From Siphonodentalium dalli (taxonomy: Eukaryota > Mollusca > Scaphopoda > Gadilida > Siphonodentaliidae): a stretch of 64,000 nucleotides of DNA. Numbering within the stretch: the stretch's first letter is position 1; each line of letters starts with the position of its first letter. Location of the stretch: assembly GCA_032622095.1 (NCBI GenBank), contig CP136067.1, positions 94,230,707-94,294,706 of the forward strand, written 5' to 3'. The position numbers and the translations under genes were made by a program. Shown here piece after piece: positions 10,785-22,097 of this stretch. A model generated the notes under the pieces. The model saw only the letters and a list, made by a program, of their open reading frames with translations. It was not told the origin of the DNA and searched no databases.

Positions 10785-11036
10785 AGCCTGAGTTTAGTGT
10801 GTCTGTCATTTGCAGAATGAGGTCCCCAGAGGATGAATTTAGTGATGCTACCCCGCATAGCGGGCTAGCATCACCAAATTCACCCTCTGGAGACCTCATT
10901 CTGCTTACACCTCAGCAGAATGAGGTCCTCAGAGGGTGAATTTGGTGATGCTAGCCCGCTATGCGGGGTAGCATCACTAAATTCACCCTCTGAGGACCTC
11001 ATTCTGCAAATGACAGACACACTATTTCCAGGCTTG
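10785..11036. mobile_element. Family P6 MITE, short palindromic form
   Basis: GCCTGAGTTTAGTGTGTCTG to CACACTATTTCCAGGC. Both halves contain the hairpin GGTGAATTTAGTGATGCTAC / CTAGCATCACCAAATTCACC. The middle block present in long copies such as 50,494-50,955 is absent. Confidence 0.75.
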
Positions 11037-11425
11037 ATCATTTTCCCCTCTACGATTATAGCATTTCAGCAGGACACACCAACATCATAGCAGATACACC
11101 ATCAGTAAGCCCAGGGGGGTTATTGCACAGGACCCTGGGGACAATTACTAAAATACCAATACAGACTATACCAGTGTAAATTTTCCCCAGGGGCCTGTGG
11201 GTTATTGCACGTTTTTGCTCAAAAAGTGGGTGCCGACCTACCATCATCTTTTATACCAATACAATGTTTTGTATTGAGTAAAGATAATAATCTGTTTTAT
11301 TTATATTATTAAGAAGATAAAATCACTTGACAATAACCAGAAATAGTGATAGACAGATACTGTTGGAATCAATTTGAATAAGGTTGTAAATTTTGGGATT
11401 AATTTGTAAACACAATAGATAAGAT
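11037..11425. other. No gene; imperfect inverted repeat around a dispersed motif
   Basis: GGGTTATTGCACAGGACCC (about 11,118) and GGGGCCTGTGGGTTATTGCA (about 11,190) flank a small inverted structure. The ATCATAGCA / AGCAGGAC words also occur at 26,730, 28,310, 29,770 and 48,410. Confidence 0.3.
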
Positions 11426-11429
11426 ATTA

Positions 11430-12790
11430 AAGATAAGATAAGTTTATTGGCACTAGAATCATGAAACATTGTAACAGAGTAAGAATAGGTATAATATGTA
11501 TATGTCTTATATGAGGTTGCAAATGGAATCTAGATGTGACTGTAGAGTATAAATGGAATCAGTAATGAGATAAGTATAAGCAGATTCAGTGTGACATGTC
11601 ACAGAGTGGGACAAGTTTCATGAAATCTAGAGCCAACAGGGTTGCACATAAAACTGGCGTAGCCAATTTGATTCCATTGTGGACCCTGCTGACCTCAGAT
11701 CACATGACTCCTCGACCACACCATGAAAATTGCTTCCAACTATATACACGATGTAAATGCCAAAAATGATCAATCAAAGGGGGATTTGCTTAATTCAAAC
11801 TTATTTCAAAAGTATTTATAGATGCTTTCATCACTTTGTTTGATATCTATCCAGATTCTATCAAGGATGTGGGATCTCCATTGTTTATCCTTACATGAAG
11901 GATCTAAATACTTTACAACATTATTCCAGCATTTAATGCCGGAATACATAAAACTCTTCGAACCAAAGGGTCCAACAAAGGGGATATTATATTTGAATTT
12001 TCCAGATCTTGTGTCATGGGAAGGATTTGCTAAGGTAAACATAGAATTGAGGTAATTTGGGCCATTATTATCATAGATCTTTTTCATGAGTATCAATTTT
12101 CTTTGAATTATCCTATTCTCTACTGGGAACATCTTGAGATGTTGAAAGTGATCCAAATTTATATGGCTGAAACTTTCTAGACCAAGAATAAATCTAACCA
12201 TCCTATTTTGTGAGGTCTGAAGTTTTCTTTTAGTTTTGACTGTAAGTGGAGAGAACCAAAAGTTGCAAGCATAATCAAAATGACATTGGATAAGAGACAT
12301 AGCTATAAGTTTCCTACAGTGCTGAGTTAGAAATTTTGCTTTTCGATACAGATATTTAATACGAGAATTGATTTTCTTCAAAACTGACTCGTCCAATATT
12401 GCTCCTAGATATTTGACTGAGGTGGTGGAATTTATTGAAGTGTCCTTACAGTTAACTACTAGCTTTGACTGTTTACGAATCTTAGGTTGTGAGCCAAAAA
12501 GAATAGATTCAGTTTTCCCCAAATGTAGGGATAGTTTATTATCTACCAACCAGTTGCTTAAATTTTCAAGTTCTGTACTGAGACACTGCCCAATGGAGGT
12601 TACACTTTTGCCAGAGACAATCAGAGTTGAGTCATCTGCATACAGAAGAAGGTTGGTTACAGTTGACTGATGCCTCCGCATCATTAACGTAAAGGAGGTA
12701 TAACAAAGGACCCAGGATTGACCCTTGGGGGACTCCACAAGTGAGAGAATTATAGGGTTGTACGATGCGTTCATAAGTTAATTTAGTTAC
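11430..12790 (-). mobile_element. 5'-truncated LINE with reverse-transcriptase domain
   Basis: The minus strand encodes the C-terminal part of a non-LTR reverse transcriptase. CGVPQGSILGPLLYLLYVND is at about 12,675-12,740, in a different frame from the 322-codon frame that follows and contains LLYADDSTLIVSGKS (YADD at about 12,631-12,642). The RT thumb continues with LSNWLVDNKLSLHLGKTES and VKYLGAILD. These are hallmarks of jockey/CR1-type LINEs. The element is cut off just upstream of GVPQGS, has one frame shift between that motif and YADD, and ends in a short TTATC-type tail near 11,430. Dead copy. Confidence 0.85.
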
Positions 12791-14488
12791 ACTAATGCTT
12801 ATTAATCTAGCTAATTCTTATAAACACCAAAGGATCCTACAAAAACACCAAGTCATTACTCCACATCCCATTGGATTTACTCTTATAGAGGTGTGGAAAA
12901 TAAGTGACACATCCTTTGATTTTATTGATTTGATACCTCTTCGATTGATCCAACAATTAGAATAGAATAAGATGTGTATAATTCACAACAATATCAACAA
13001 GTGTATACTATTATTCATCTTTATTTTTTAAGAAAAACAACTGGAAAAAATATTTAAAGCACAAATGTGCTTGAGTATCTTCTGCTGTTCTACAAGATAG
13101 AAAGACGTGATTGTATTCACCTTCCAAATGCTGAAACATGGGGATGGGCTTCAAATAATGTATTGGAATATTTAGGGTAAAAAACCCAGACTGGGCTTAT
13201 CTTCGGGGATGGGCAAACTGACGGTTGTAATATCAAGGCCGTACCCAGCTAGGGTTCGATGGGTTCAGATGAAACTGTCCCAGAACGATTGATGCCCCCT
13301 CATGGATGGATAAACTTTATACTGTTTTTAGTAGTAGCAGAAAAATTGCCAATTTAACCAAGGTGCATATTGTGTGTGTATGATGACAAATATACACAAT
13401 TTGTTCCATTATAGGCGACATAAACCGCTGTAAATAATGTGGCGAATAACTATTCTCAAATGGAGTAATTTAGTATCAGCGATAATTTGCTTGTGAAAAA
13501 CATTTCCCAGAAGATTGAAATCTAAAAAAACATTTGTTTTTCCTATAGGCTTACTAGAACGTCAACAAATGGTTTTATAGGGCATTAGAATCACTCTCAG
13601 GGCATCAGTATTTAAAACAAATTCCCTGATCCTCACCGGAGAGGGGACACCACTCCCGCACCCGCTCCATCTCGGCGCTGATGGCTTCGGCACCATTTTA
13701 CAGACCCGCCTTCACCAAAAAGCTGGGCACAACCTTCTTATGAACCTGCCTTCTCCAAGAGCTGGGTATGGCCTTGGCAGATTATCAGGTGTAATCAACA
13801 TTATAGAAATCTATGTATGCCATGAGACATCCATTCTCGCAAAGAAAACACTTCCTCCTTTAATATCTAATCTTAAGTTGAAACCCTATCTCAGCTCTCC
13901 CCTATCTGTTTACATGAAATTCTGTGCCAAGAAAGTTTGAATCAATAGGAATACCATCAACAAACAGAACTGTTATCTAAGAGTACAAGTGTGTGTATGC
14001 ATTGCCACATTATGCTGGATAATGATACACCCGTTGGTGGGAGTGTAAATATTTCAGTGCAGTTGAACTACCTGTTTACACGAAAATCGACCCATCATAA
14101 ATCGATCAAGTTCATGGTTGTATTGAAGTGTTTTGTACCAAGGCCATGGCTTGTTTATTTAAGGTTAGGGTGCTGAGTTTGTTTATTCAAAGATTATTCA
14201 AACGGATAATTTGATGTTTTGAAAATGATATGTTAAAAATCATGTATCTCTTCCGCGCCACAATTACAACAACATATTTTTTATAAACCAGATTTCAAGA
14301 CTACATATAACTGTTTTGTGTAAATTACAGAAATAAATGTATGTTAATTGTGTATAAAATTTGTTAAAAAACAGGGTCGAGTCTAGAGTGTGACTTGGGA
14401 GATATCTTCTCCCTAAAATGTGTCACATCTCCCGATTTTTGTCTCATTCCAGTATGACCCAACAGTATATTTAAACAGTATTTTCTTA
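12791..14488. other. No gene recognised
   Basis: Contains a GC-richer patch at about 13,620-13,770 in which AGCTGGGCACAACCTTCTTA and GAGCTGGGTATGGCCTTGG form an imperfect repeat. No exon with a known protein match was seen. Otherwise AT-rich. Confidence 0.3.
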
Positions 14489-14865
14489 TTAACCCTTTAC
14501 CCAACAGAAGGGCCCTGTGCCAATGCATTCTCTTATATATGCGAGTCGACCATAGGTCGCCTCGCATATATAAGAGAATGCATTGGCTTAACACATTAAA
14601 AATTATAAAATTGTTAAAGAATGTAAGAAAAAATGGTAAAAAGGCCAATGCATTCTCTTATATATGCGAGGCGACCTATGGTCGACTCGCATATATAAGA
14701 GAATGCATTGGCACAGGGCATAACTGTAACCATCACAATGTGGTCAATGAGCCGGTTCTAATGATATCCATATTTGTATGGTTCTATTGAGACAGACCGA
14801 AGATATTTTAGGCTGTTGAAGCTTTATTTGGCCAGTTTTGGCCGGTTTGTTGGGTAAAGGGTTAA
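14489..14865. mobile_element. Family P2 TTAA MITE
   Basis: TTAACCCTTTACCCAACAGA to TGGGTAAAGGGTTAA, with the same two hairpins as the copy at 3,741. The open frames across it come from the paired hairpin arms. Confidence 0.8.
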
Positions 14866-15008
14866 AATGGTGTCCTTACTCATTGATAAAAGCATTTCCG
14901 GACAGATGTCTTTGATTCATATTTATTATCTTATACCCTGAAAACTAAATTAAACTTGTTAGGAAGAGATCCACTATCTTTATGTATCTATAAGCTGCTA
15001 AACACCTA

Positions 15009-15221
15009 CAGTAATGCTCTAATTAATCGACCTCTTAACCAAAGCAGAATTATGGGTAACTTTTCAGGATTTAGTCGGAAATATGGCTTGTTGCCATTCA
15101 TCGGAAAGCTCTCGGGGAGAGCTTTCCGATGAATGGCAACAAGCCATATTTCCGACTAAATCCTGAAAAGTTACCCATAATTCTGCTTTGGTTAAGAGGT
15201 CGATTAATTAGAGCATTACTG
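15009..15221. mobile_element. Family P1 palindromic MITE
   Basis: CAGTAATGCTCTAATTAATC to its reverse complement with TA flanks; nearly perfect arms. Confidence 0.85.
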
Positions 15222-15445
15222 TAAATATAAGTAAATTTCCCTGGACATATTGCACCGCATCTCAAGAACTCTTTATAGGCTGAAAAATGAACAAATATTT
15301 ATGTGGCAGATAAAGCCTGCATAACAGTATTTCACATGTGCATACATGTATTTATTGACCTATTTTCATCACCGGAATTGGGCTGGAGTCTGACCCAAGC
15401 GAGCATTGCTTTGTATAATTTGGGACTTCATTCCACCATGTAGAT

Positions 15446-15535
15446 TTAACCCTTCTATAATAAATAGATTCTCCCACCTGTTATACAAGTATATATATAT
15501 TGGAATAGTCTATCATTCATTTGGAGTAACCTAAC
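15446..15535. mobile_element. Family P5 MITE fragment
   Basis: TTAACCCTTCTATAATAAAT then AGATTCTCCCACCTGTTATA matches the start of the P5 element at 39,871-40,136. The second half is missing. Confidence 0.55.
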
Positions 15536-15656
15536 TATGACAAAAATTCATGTCCAGATATTTTATCAAGAAACCTTTTCCGAGAAAATATTGGGTGGGC
15601 AGAGAGACATCCAAATATCCAGAGCGAAGATGACATGGTACACCGGTATTATTAAA

Positions 15657-15848
15657 TCAAATAATTGTATCTGTTCGGATATCTGTGTCACTATCACCAT
15701 CATGATACAATGTCATGTTATGGACTACAATCTTCACGTTTTTCCAGTACATGCTCGCCAGCTTACCACAGTTTGACCGATCGTTGATTTCTGTTATTTT
15801 ATTCTTGAGAGATTCTAACAGCTTCATAGGGCCATCATTCAAATTGTG
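15657..15848 (-). CDS. Copy A exon 7 (C-terminal coding exon)
   Basis: After TTAATTTCAG it reads [20 protein letters not shown], then [10 protein letters not shown] and YWKNVKIVVHNM, ending with TGA at 15,657. The CGKL...YW segment corresponds to the C-terminal tail of GXYLT proteins, where a cysteine precedes a basic/aromatic stretch. Confidence 0.8.
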   Translation of the reverse strand, partial: HNLNDGPMKLLESLKNKITEINDRSNCGKLASMYWKNVKIVVHNMTLYHDGDSDTDIRTDTII

Positions 15849-16270
15849 CTGAAATTAAAAACATATTCTTTCATTCACTCATAATGCCATTCAATAGATA
15901 TATAGATCATCACACAGGGATGTGGAAAGGGGGGTATGAACACTCCCACCAACCACTTTGAAACAGTTGAAAGTTTCATGTCTAAAAACAGCATTTAGTT
16001 GAAAATTTTAGATCAAAAAAATGTTCAGTTAAAAAATGGAATGAAATTGTGCCGACAGTTTTATTTTCCATCCAATAATTAGTGAGAATGTCAGAGAATG
16101 TTGTTTATTTTAGACAAAAATGTTGAATATTTTTGTACCTTTGCTCATTATTTTGGACTGTAAAACCATCAGATGAACAATTTTCAACCATATATGCAAG
16201 GAGAGTTATGGTGGAAATTTCCCATTGGAAAATGAGCTATCACTTAGGAAATTAGGAATATTAGACCTAC
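15849..16270 (-). other. Copy A intron 6, similar to copy B intron 6
   Basis: ATAATGCCATTC(A/G)ATAGATAT, CAGTTGAAAGTTTCA and TAGATCATCAC recur in the same order in copy B at about 35,025-35,180, so the introns are homologous. No exon copy of exon 6 is present here, unlike copies B and C. Confidence 0.6.
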
Positions 16271-16443
16271 CTCTCTGAATGTCGTGTAGACAGCTTTGAA
16301 TACTGGTTGTTTGGCATTATGCATGACTCGACGACTTCCGTGCAGTAATCGTACGCCTTCCGTCTCCGCCGGCTGACACACGCTTTTATACATACAGTAA
16401 TCTGTTCTATAATTCCAATGACAATCAAAAACATACAATTGTT
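16271..16443 (-). CDS. Copy A exon 6 (GT8 catalytic core, HG motif)
   Basis: Reads [40 protein letters not shown] and [14 protein letters not shown]. It aligns with the GXYLT stretch FPCQWNYRPDHC...ILHGNRGVYH...KQPAFRAVYEALR. LHG is the second conserved substrate/metal motif of GT8 enzymes. Enters after one nucleotide of a codon and leaves in phase 0 at GAG|GTAGGT. Confidence 0.85.
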
Positions 16444-16649
16444 CTGAAATATGGAACAAAAAATTGTGATGAAATACCCTTTCTGTGCAGGTATCTTAAT
16501 TTTTAAGAAACATCAAGGTGGGCTCACCAATGTTTTCTTGGAAGGATTTCATCATTACATTGGGAAGGAATGGGCAAATTACCCAGGGGAAGAAGTACAA
16601 AAAACAGTTATCCCCACCCTGAAACACGGGAGAATTTCTGTTAGAGCAA

Positions 16650-17170
16650 TTGGTGTTGGGAAAGGCTATTCTGCCACTAGCGGCAGAATAAGAGTGCAAT
16701 CTTATTATGCCGCTAGCTGCAGAATAGCCTGTTTGGCTATTCTGTCGACAAAAATGACATCACCAAAATTGTACTTATCCATCATGTCATAGCATGCGCC
16801 ATCAGTAAAAAATGGTGTCGACTGTACCAGACGTGCTGTCCATAGGAGATTCTTTTGAATCTCATGCGTCAGTTTTTGATGCCGTTGCCAGACATGAACT
16901 GGCAACGAATACAAAGTATTGGAAACGGGACACTATAACCATCCAGAACGTCAAGCGCCATGTGTCCAAACGGATGAAAGAAGAGTTGACATATTACAGT
17001 ACCAGTATCATGCATATTTTTGTATGTGGCAGATTAGCCAAACAGGCTATTCTGAATAAGGGAATTATCTTATTGTGCCACTAGCGGCATAATAGCCATA
17101 ACGTGCCAGAATAAAAATCAGATCTTATTATGCTGCTAGCGCAGAATAGCCTCGGCTATTAGTGTTACCC
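16650..17170 (+). mobile_element. TIR DNA transposon remnant with ZSWIM-like/MULE-like ORF piece
   Basis: Inverted ends at about 16,668-16,740 and 17,037-17,150 share GGCTATTCTG, CTAGCGGCA and TAATAAGAT blocks. Between them a frame from 16,812 reads GDSFESHASVFDAVARHE, TNTKYWKRDTITI and then basic SKRMKEELTYYSTSI. This resembles the N-terminal region of ZSWIM3-like and MULE-related proteins (F.S...F..A...YE..T...Y..R...T......KR.....L.YY). The frame then runs into the right terminal repeat. Probably a deleted Mutator-like copy; the family call is tentative. Confidence 0.45.
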
Positions 17171-17395
17171 TCACTTTGTGAGAATTAAACCTTGCCCAAT
17201 TAAGAACATGTGCAACACCAAGCATGGTATATGCCCCCATCACTCAGTTTAGAGAGGGGCGCAATGCTAAAAGTCCAAGAAGATCCATCACTCTGAGGAA
17301 AATCAATGGATAAAACCCACTGTATCCTTTCCCTCATATTGACCTGTCGCTTTACAAAAAGATTTAGCCAAATTCAGCCAGCTGTTAGTACTTGA

Positions 17396-17635
17396 TTAAC
17401 CCTTCCATGACTGCAGCTTCCTGAAATTTTGCGAAAACCCTGTGCCAATGCATAGGGAGCCTCGCATATATAAGAGAATACATTGACATAACAATATTTA
17501 CATTGATCTTGTAAGCCAGTACATTCTCTTATATATATGCAAGGCTCCCTATGGGCGACTCACATTTATAAGAGAATGCACTGGTACAGGATATTTAATG
17601 CAGCACCAGCACAGCTCCCATCACAAAAGGATTAA
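17396..17635. mobile_element. Family P3 TTAA MITE, inverted relative to 9,568
   Basis: TTAACCCTTCCATGACTGCA to a closing ATTAA after CCCATCACAAAAGGATTAA. Contains both ATTCTCTTATATATA hairpin blocks, one partly deleted. Confidence 0.7.
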
Positions 17636-17649
17636 AGATGCTAAATGTG

Positions 17650-18235
17650 ATGCAAAGATGAAAAATCTTACAAGGGCAATACCTCTGACAAAAAAAACAT
17701 GGATGAGACCTGTCAGTATCCCTCCACCAGTCCTGGTATATTAGCATTCTAAATAGCATTCAATTCTGACCATTGCTACAGGAGTTACAATGAAAAATGT
17801 CTGTACAGAGTGAAAATTTAATATATTTCTAAGCCAAACATGGACGAAACTCTGATAACAATTAATGGACGAACAACGCAGTAAGTGGGCTATCTTTCCC
17901 ACAAGCTGGGCTACAACCACACCAAGGCACAACCAAAATCGATCCATGTCCGAGTTACATATGTTCGTACGTTTACAAACTTCACACATTTCCAAGTCCA
18001 ACAAGGGCCGTAACTCTGTTGAAAATGAATGGACGAAACAAGTAGTATGTGGGTATCCTTTCTCCTCAAGCTGTGCTATCACCATAATAAAGGACAACAA
18101 AACATGATAACTAACACCCGAGTTACAAGGTGATATGTTTGTACTGTTGGATGGACTGATGGACGGACAGAGCTCTCAACTATATGCCCCAAACCACCTT
18201 CAGGGGTCGGGTGCATAATAAGAGTAGCTTCCATT
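17650..18235. repeat. Dispersed repeat with GGACGGACAGAG / ATATGCCCC end
   Basis: Two imperfect units (about 17,830-17,965 and 17,995-18,130) share ATGGACGAA, AGTAAGTGGGCTATC / AGTATGTGGGTATCC, CAAGCTG(G/T)GCTA and CCGAGTTACA, then GATGGACGGACAGAGCTCTC and ATATGCCCC. This ending is common in dispersed repeats of many marine invertebrates. Open frames here have no recognisable protein. Confidence 0.45.
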
Positions 18236-18286
18236 ACTGAAAATTTGTTTTTGCACATTTACCCACTGCAAATGCATTGGCTCCCT

Positions 18287-18444
18287 TTAACCATTTCTAT
18301 ACTAAATGGATTCTCCCACCAAGTTAAAAAAAGTGTAAATCGGAATGGTTTATTATCAATTTGGAGGGGTGCATGTACAGGTAATATAAGCAGACAACAG
18401 ATAATAAAAGTGCATTGTAGAAGTTATTATCTTAACATTTCATA
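18287..18444. mobile_element. Family P5 MITE body joined to a 45-bp minisatellite
   Basis: TTAACCATTTCTATACTAAA, then TGGATTCTCCCACC and the P5 middle up to TTATCTTAACATTTCATAAG. The P5 terminus that should follow is instead the first unit of the tandem array at 18,445. Confidence 0.7.
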
Positions 18445-19120
18445 AGGGATGACTACTCATCAATGAGTGTTTAGTATAGAAAGAGTTAATAAGATAACTA
18501 CTCATCAATGAGTGTTTAGTACAGAAAGAGTTAATAAGATAACTACTCATCAATGAGTCTTTAGTATAGAAAGGGTTAATAAGATAACTACTCATCAATG
18601 AGTCTTTAGTATAGAAAGGGTTAATAAGATAACTACTCATTAATGAGTCTTTAGTATAGAAAGGGTTAATAAGATAACTACTCATTAATGAGCGTTTAGT
18701 ATAGAAAGGGTTAATAAGATAACTACTCATTAATGAGTGTTTAGTAAAGAAAGGGTTAATAAGATAACTACTCATTAATGAGTGTTTAGTATATAAATGG
18801 TTAATAAGATAACTACTCATTAATGAGTGTTTAGTATAGAAAGGGTTAATAAGATTACTACTCATTAATGAGTTTTTAGTATAGAAAGGGTTATTAAGAT
18901 AACTACTCATTAATGAGTGTTTAGTATAGAAAGGGTTAATAAGATAACTACTCATTAATGAGTGTTTAGTATAGAAAAGGTTAATAAGATAACTACTCAT
19001 TAATGAGTGTTTAGTATAGAAAGGGTTAATAAGATAACTACTCATTAATGAGTGTTTAGTATAGAAAGGGTTAATAAGATAACTACTCATTAATGAGTGT
19101 TTAGTATAAAAAGGGTTAAT
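18445..19120. repeat. 45-bp minisatellite, about 15 copies, made from the P5 terminus
   Basis: The unit, read on the plus strand, is AAGATAACTACTCATTAATG followed by AGTGTTTAGTATAGAAAGGG and TTAAT; the period is exactly 45. It equals the last 45 bp of family P5, including TTAA. The left units carry CATCAATG and the right ones CATTAATG, so the array has internal subtypes. It lies within copy A intron 5, starting 12 bp past the exon 5 donor. On the minus strand it is open in all copies and in the same frame as exon 5. Confidence 0.9.
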
Positions 19121-19131
19121 AAAAATCATAC

Positions 19132-19281
19132 CAGGAAAATAGTGGAAGTAGATATTAATGAGATTCTGATCGAACCAAGTTAAATTCTTTGTATATTCTT
19201 TATAATATTCCGTGATTCTATCGACCCACAGGAGGGATCTCATCCTCGTCAAGTTCAGTAACATCACACCTGAATTCACAC
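19132..19281 (-). CDS. Copy A exon 5 (GT8 core, NSGVMLLN)
   Basis: Between TTATTTCCAG and the donor GTATGA. Reads [46 protein letters not shown]. It matches GXYLT TGVNSGVMLMNMTRMR...WGDQDLLNIVFF. The conserved GDQD is here FDQN, whereas copy B keeps DDQD, consistent with relaxed constraint. Confidence 0.85.
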
Positions 19282-19560
19282 CTGGAAATAAGTCAAGTTC
19301 GTTAATATCACACTCAAGTTTATACATGGAAAAATCAAGTTAACAAACATAACACCTGAGTTAACCATTCATACTCTTATATATACAAGGCGACTTATGG
19401 TCGACCCGCCTATATAAGAGAATGCACTGTACAGGGTTTTTTAATGCTGCGCCAGTGCAGCTCCCGTCATAAAAGGGTTAACATCACACGCAATTTATAC
19501 ATGGAAAAAAATTCAAGTTCGTTAACATCATACCTGAATTTAAAATTGTATGAAAAGTTA
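19282..19560 (-). repeat. Tandem copies of the exon 5 acceptor border in copy A
   Basis: Upstream of exon 5, in transcript direction, about four degenerate units of roughly 45 bp repeat the exon start plus the CTTGAC(T)n acceptor tract, reading like YKLECDINELDLFP in the exon frame. A P3 MITE fragment (19,363-19,481) splits the array. Copy B has the same arrangement at 37,745-37,960. Confidence 0.7.
19363..19481. mobile_element. Family P3 MITE, right half
   Basis: CTCTTATATATACAAGGCGA through CCCGTCATAAAAGGGTTAA. Inserted in the exon-border array; the left half is missing. Confidence 0.6.
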
Positions 19561-19589
19561 TGCAGGAACATTTTTTTAAATAAGTTAAA

Positions 19590-20125
19590 CTTGATGGGTT
19601 CTGGACGGTTTCTGCGGGAGGCCAAATTAACATTTATAACTGCACTGAATCTCAATCCAATATGCCCTGTCACTAACTCATGGCCATATTGAATCCACCA
19701 GGTCCGGTTCCATGGTTTTACTTAGCTTTCCATATATGAAAGTCATGAATAATTCAAAAGCTCCATATTTGGAAATGCTACTCCAAAACTTTGACCTGTA
19801 GTACTAAAACCACGGAACCGGAGCTGGATGAATCTATGAAACCACGGATTCGGACTCGGTGGATCCAATATGGCTGCAAGTTAGTGACAGGGCATATTAA
19901 TAAAATTGCGCTGAAGCACGATTCATTGTAACGGCAGTCAATTATGCTGAAGCACAATTATTATTCTTATCTCAGACCCCTGCAAGATGACTAGTTTGCT
20001 GTGTCGAGCCATTTTTGGATTGGAAGACCAACTATTGGAGTGCTATGCCTTAGCCAGTTGAGTTATTTAAATATTACTCGGAGGGGACATTGCATGCGTC
20101 AATAATTGCGTCTCAGTGCAATTAT
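19590..20125. other. No gene; inverted repeat in copy A
   Basis: AATATGCCCTGTCACTAACT at about 19,660 faces GTTAGTGACAGGGCATATTA at about 19,882. CCGGTTCCATGGTTTTA and AAACCACGGAACCGGAG also pair. This is a palindromic element of about 240 bp with no known relatives in the window. Confidence 0.5.
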
Positions 20126-20129
20126 TAAA

Positions 20130-20641
20130 GATGCATTATCCGATTAAACACCCCTCAATTACGATTTCTTTGACTTCGGGGATAAAAAATATTCAATTCT
20201 AGTCGAGGAACCCACTCATCAAAGCTCAGAGTGATCAGATATCAATTTTTTAAATTTTTTATTTCTCGAGATGTGTAAATTTTTATAGCCTGAAAAAAAG
20301 TCGTCAAACCGACGGTAACTCCAAAATCAAGTGGAAATATGGCCAAATTTTTTGACAATTAAATGATAATATGGCCAAATTTTATACTATATAGTTGACA
20401 GTGGTTAGCATTATTTTGTTGTAACTAATCAATTCTGATAACTAAAACGTATTTTGAAGACATGTTGTTGTTGTTGTAACTTGATGATATGGGGGACCGT
20501 CTGATCGGATTCAGTACCATTAAAATATTTCCATCATGACTGCTCTGCCGGTGTTTAAATAAAGACACGAATAGATATCATGATGAGGCCTCAAAATATG
20601 GAGACCGTCTGATAGGATTGAGTACCTTTAACCCTTTACCC
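20130..20641 (+). mobile_element. Family P7 TTAA repeat
   Basis: Begins near GATGCATTATCCGATTAAAC, carries the family block TCTAGTCGAGGAACCCACTC and AGAGTGATCAGATATC, and ends GGATTGAGTACCTTTAA. A P2 element starts at this terminal TTAA. Other copies: 21,585, 25,143, 45,265 and 51,475. Confidence 0.6.
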
Positions 20642-21002
20642 AACAAAATGGCCAAAACCGGCCAAATAAAGCTTCAACAGCCTAAAATATCTTCGGTCTG
20701 TCTCAATAGAACCATACAAATATGGATATCATTGGAACCGGCTCCTTGACCACATTGTGATAGTTACAGTTATGCCCTGTGCCAATGCATTCTCTTATAT
20801 AGGTCGCCTCGCATATATAAGAGAATGCATTGGCCTAAAAAAAATCTTTTTTTACCATTTTTTCTTACATTCTTTAACAATTTTATAATTTTTAATGTGT
20901 TAAGCCAATGCATTCTCATATATATGCGAGGCGACCTATGGTCGACTCGCATATATAAGAGAATGCATTGGCACAGGTCCCTTCTGTTGGGTAAAGGGTT
21001 AA
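20638..21002. mobile_element. Family P2 TTAA MITE
   Basis: TTAACCCTTTACCCAACAAA to CTGTTGGGTAAAGGGTTAA; inverted relative to the copy at 14,489. One hairpin has lost part of its loop. Confidence 0.8.
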
Positions 21003-21182
21003 TAAATGGGAATTTTGTCTCCCATAGAAAGCTTGAAACTTGCAGGACACAACTTTGTCCAAGCTTGTATTCTTACATTTTTCAGTCATTTTTTTTTAAA
21101 ACTTGGCACATATATTTAGTACCATGGGAACTTGTGCATCTGAGATTATGAGGTCCATCCATATTGTTTTTATGGGTATCTA

Positions 21183-21347
21183 CAGTAATGCCATAAATAA
21201 TCGGCTCCTTAACCACAGCAGAATTATGGGTAACTTTTCAGTGAGAGCTTTCCGATGAATGGCAACAAGCCATATTTCCGACTAAATCCTGAAAAGTTAC
21301 CCATAATTCTGCTGTTGTTAAGGAGTCGATTATTTATGGCATTACTG
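21183..21347. mobile_element. Family P1 MITE, centre deleted
   Basis: TA-flanked CAGTAATGCCATAAATAATC to its complement. One arm lacks the central block, leaving an uneven hairpin. Confidence 0.8.
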
Positions 21348-21584
21348 TATCCTTCTTTTCGACTTAGAAATGTTCGCAACATGCATAATTTTATCTGAGC
21401 TTGTATTTCTACATTTTCCTGTTATTTTTAAAAAACCTGGCACAGACATTTACCACTACAAGTATATGCGAACCTTTGTACCTGAGATATGAGCTTGATT
21501 TTTTAGCGGAGTTATCCCCATTTTTATGACTATTTCTATTCCTTGTGGTTTAAAAAATAAACAAATATGTTAATATGGCTACCA

Positions 21585-21988
21585 TTAAAGGTACTCAATC
21601 CGATTCGATGGTCCCATTATCATCAGATTCCAACAACAACAACAATTTTTTAAATGCCGCTTCAGTTATCAGAATCGATTAATTGCCCAGAAATAATGCT
21701 AACCACAGTCAACTACAGTATAAATATCTAACACACAAAGCCACTTGATGTTAGTGCTATCCATCTTCATCCACAATTTGGTCTGAGACCGTCAGCTCAT
21801 CGACTTTTTTCCAGGCCGCCAAAAAGTACTGGTGGTGAAAAAAAATAGAATTCAAAAATCGATATCTGATCACTTTGAATTTTGGTGGGTGGGTTCCTCG
21901 ACTCAAATCAAATAATTTTTACCCCCCGAAGCCCAAAAAATAGTAATTTGGATCCGTTAATTTGGATTATGCATCTTATTGTAGGCCA
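21585..21988 (-). mobile_element. Family P7 repeat, inverted orientation
   Basis: TTAAAGGTACTCAATCCGAT opens the copy. GGGTGGGTTCCTCGACTC and ACCCCCCGAAGCCC lie near its far end. Same family as 20,130 in opposite orientation. Confidence 0.65.
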
Positions 21989-22097
21989 ATTGCACTGCAG
22001 TGGTATCCTTAGTCGCACTAGGACAGTCTCACCTCTTGTTAGTTTTGGACAGTAGTTGTCTTTCGATAATATTTGAATGGATTATGTCAATGCCACA

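Noticed and set aside
20825-21151. 108-codon plus-strand frame
   Set aside because: Hairpin arms of a P2 MITE; similar frames appear in every copy.
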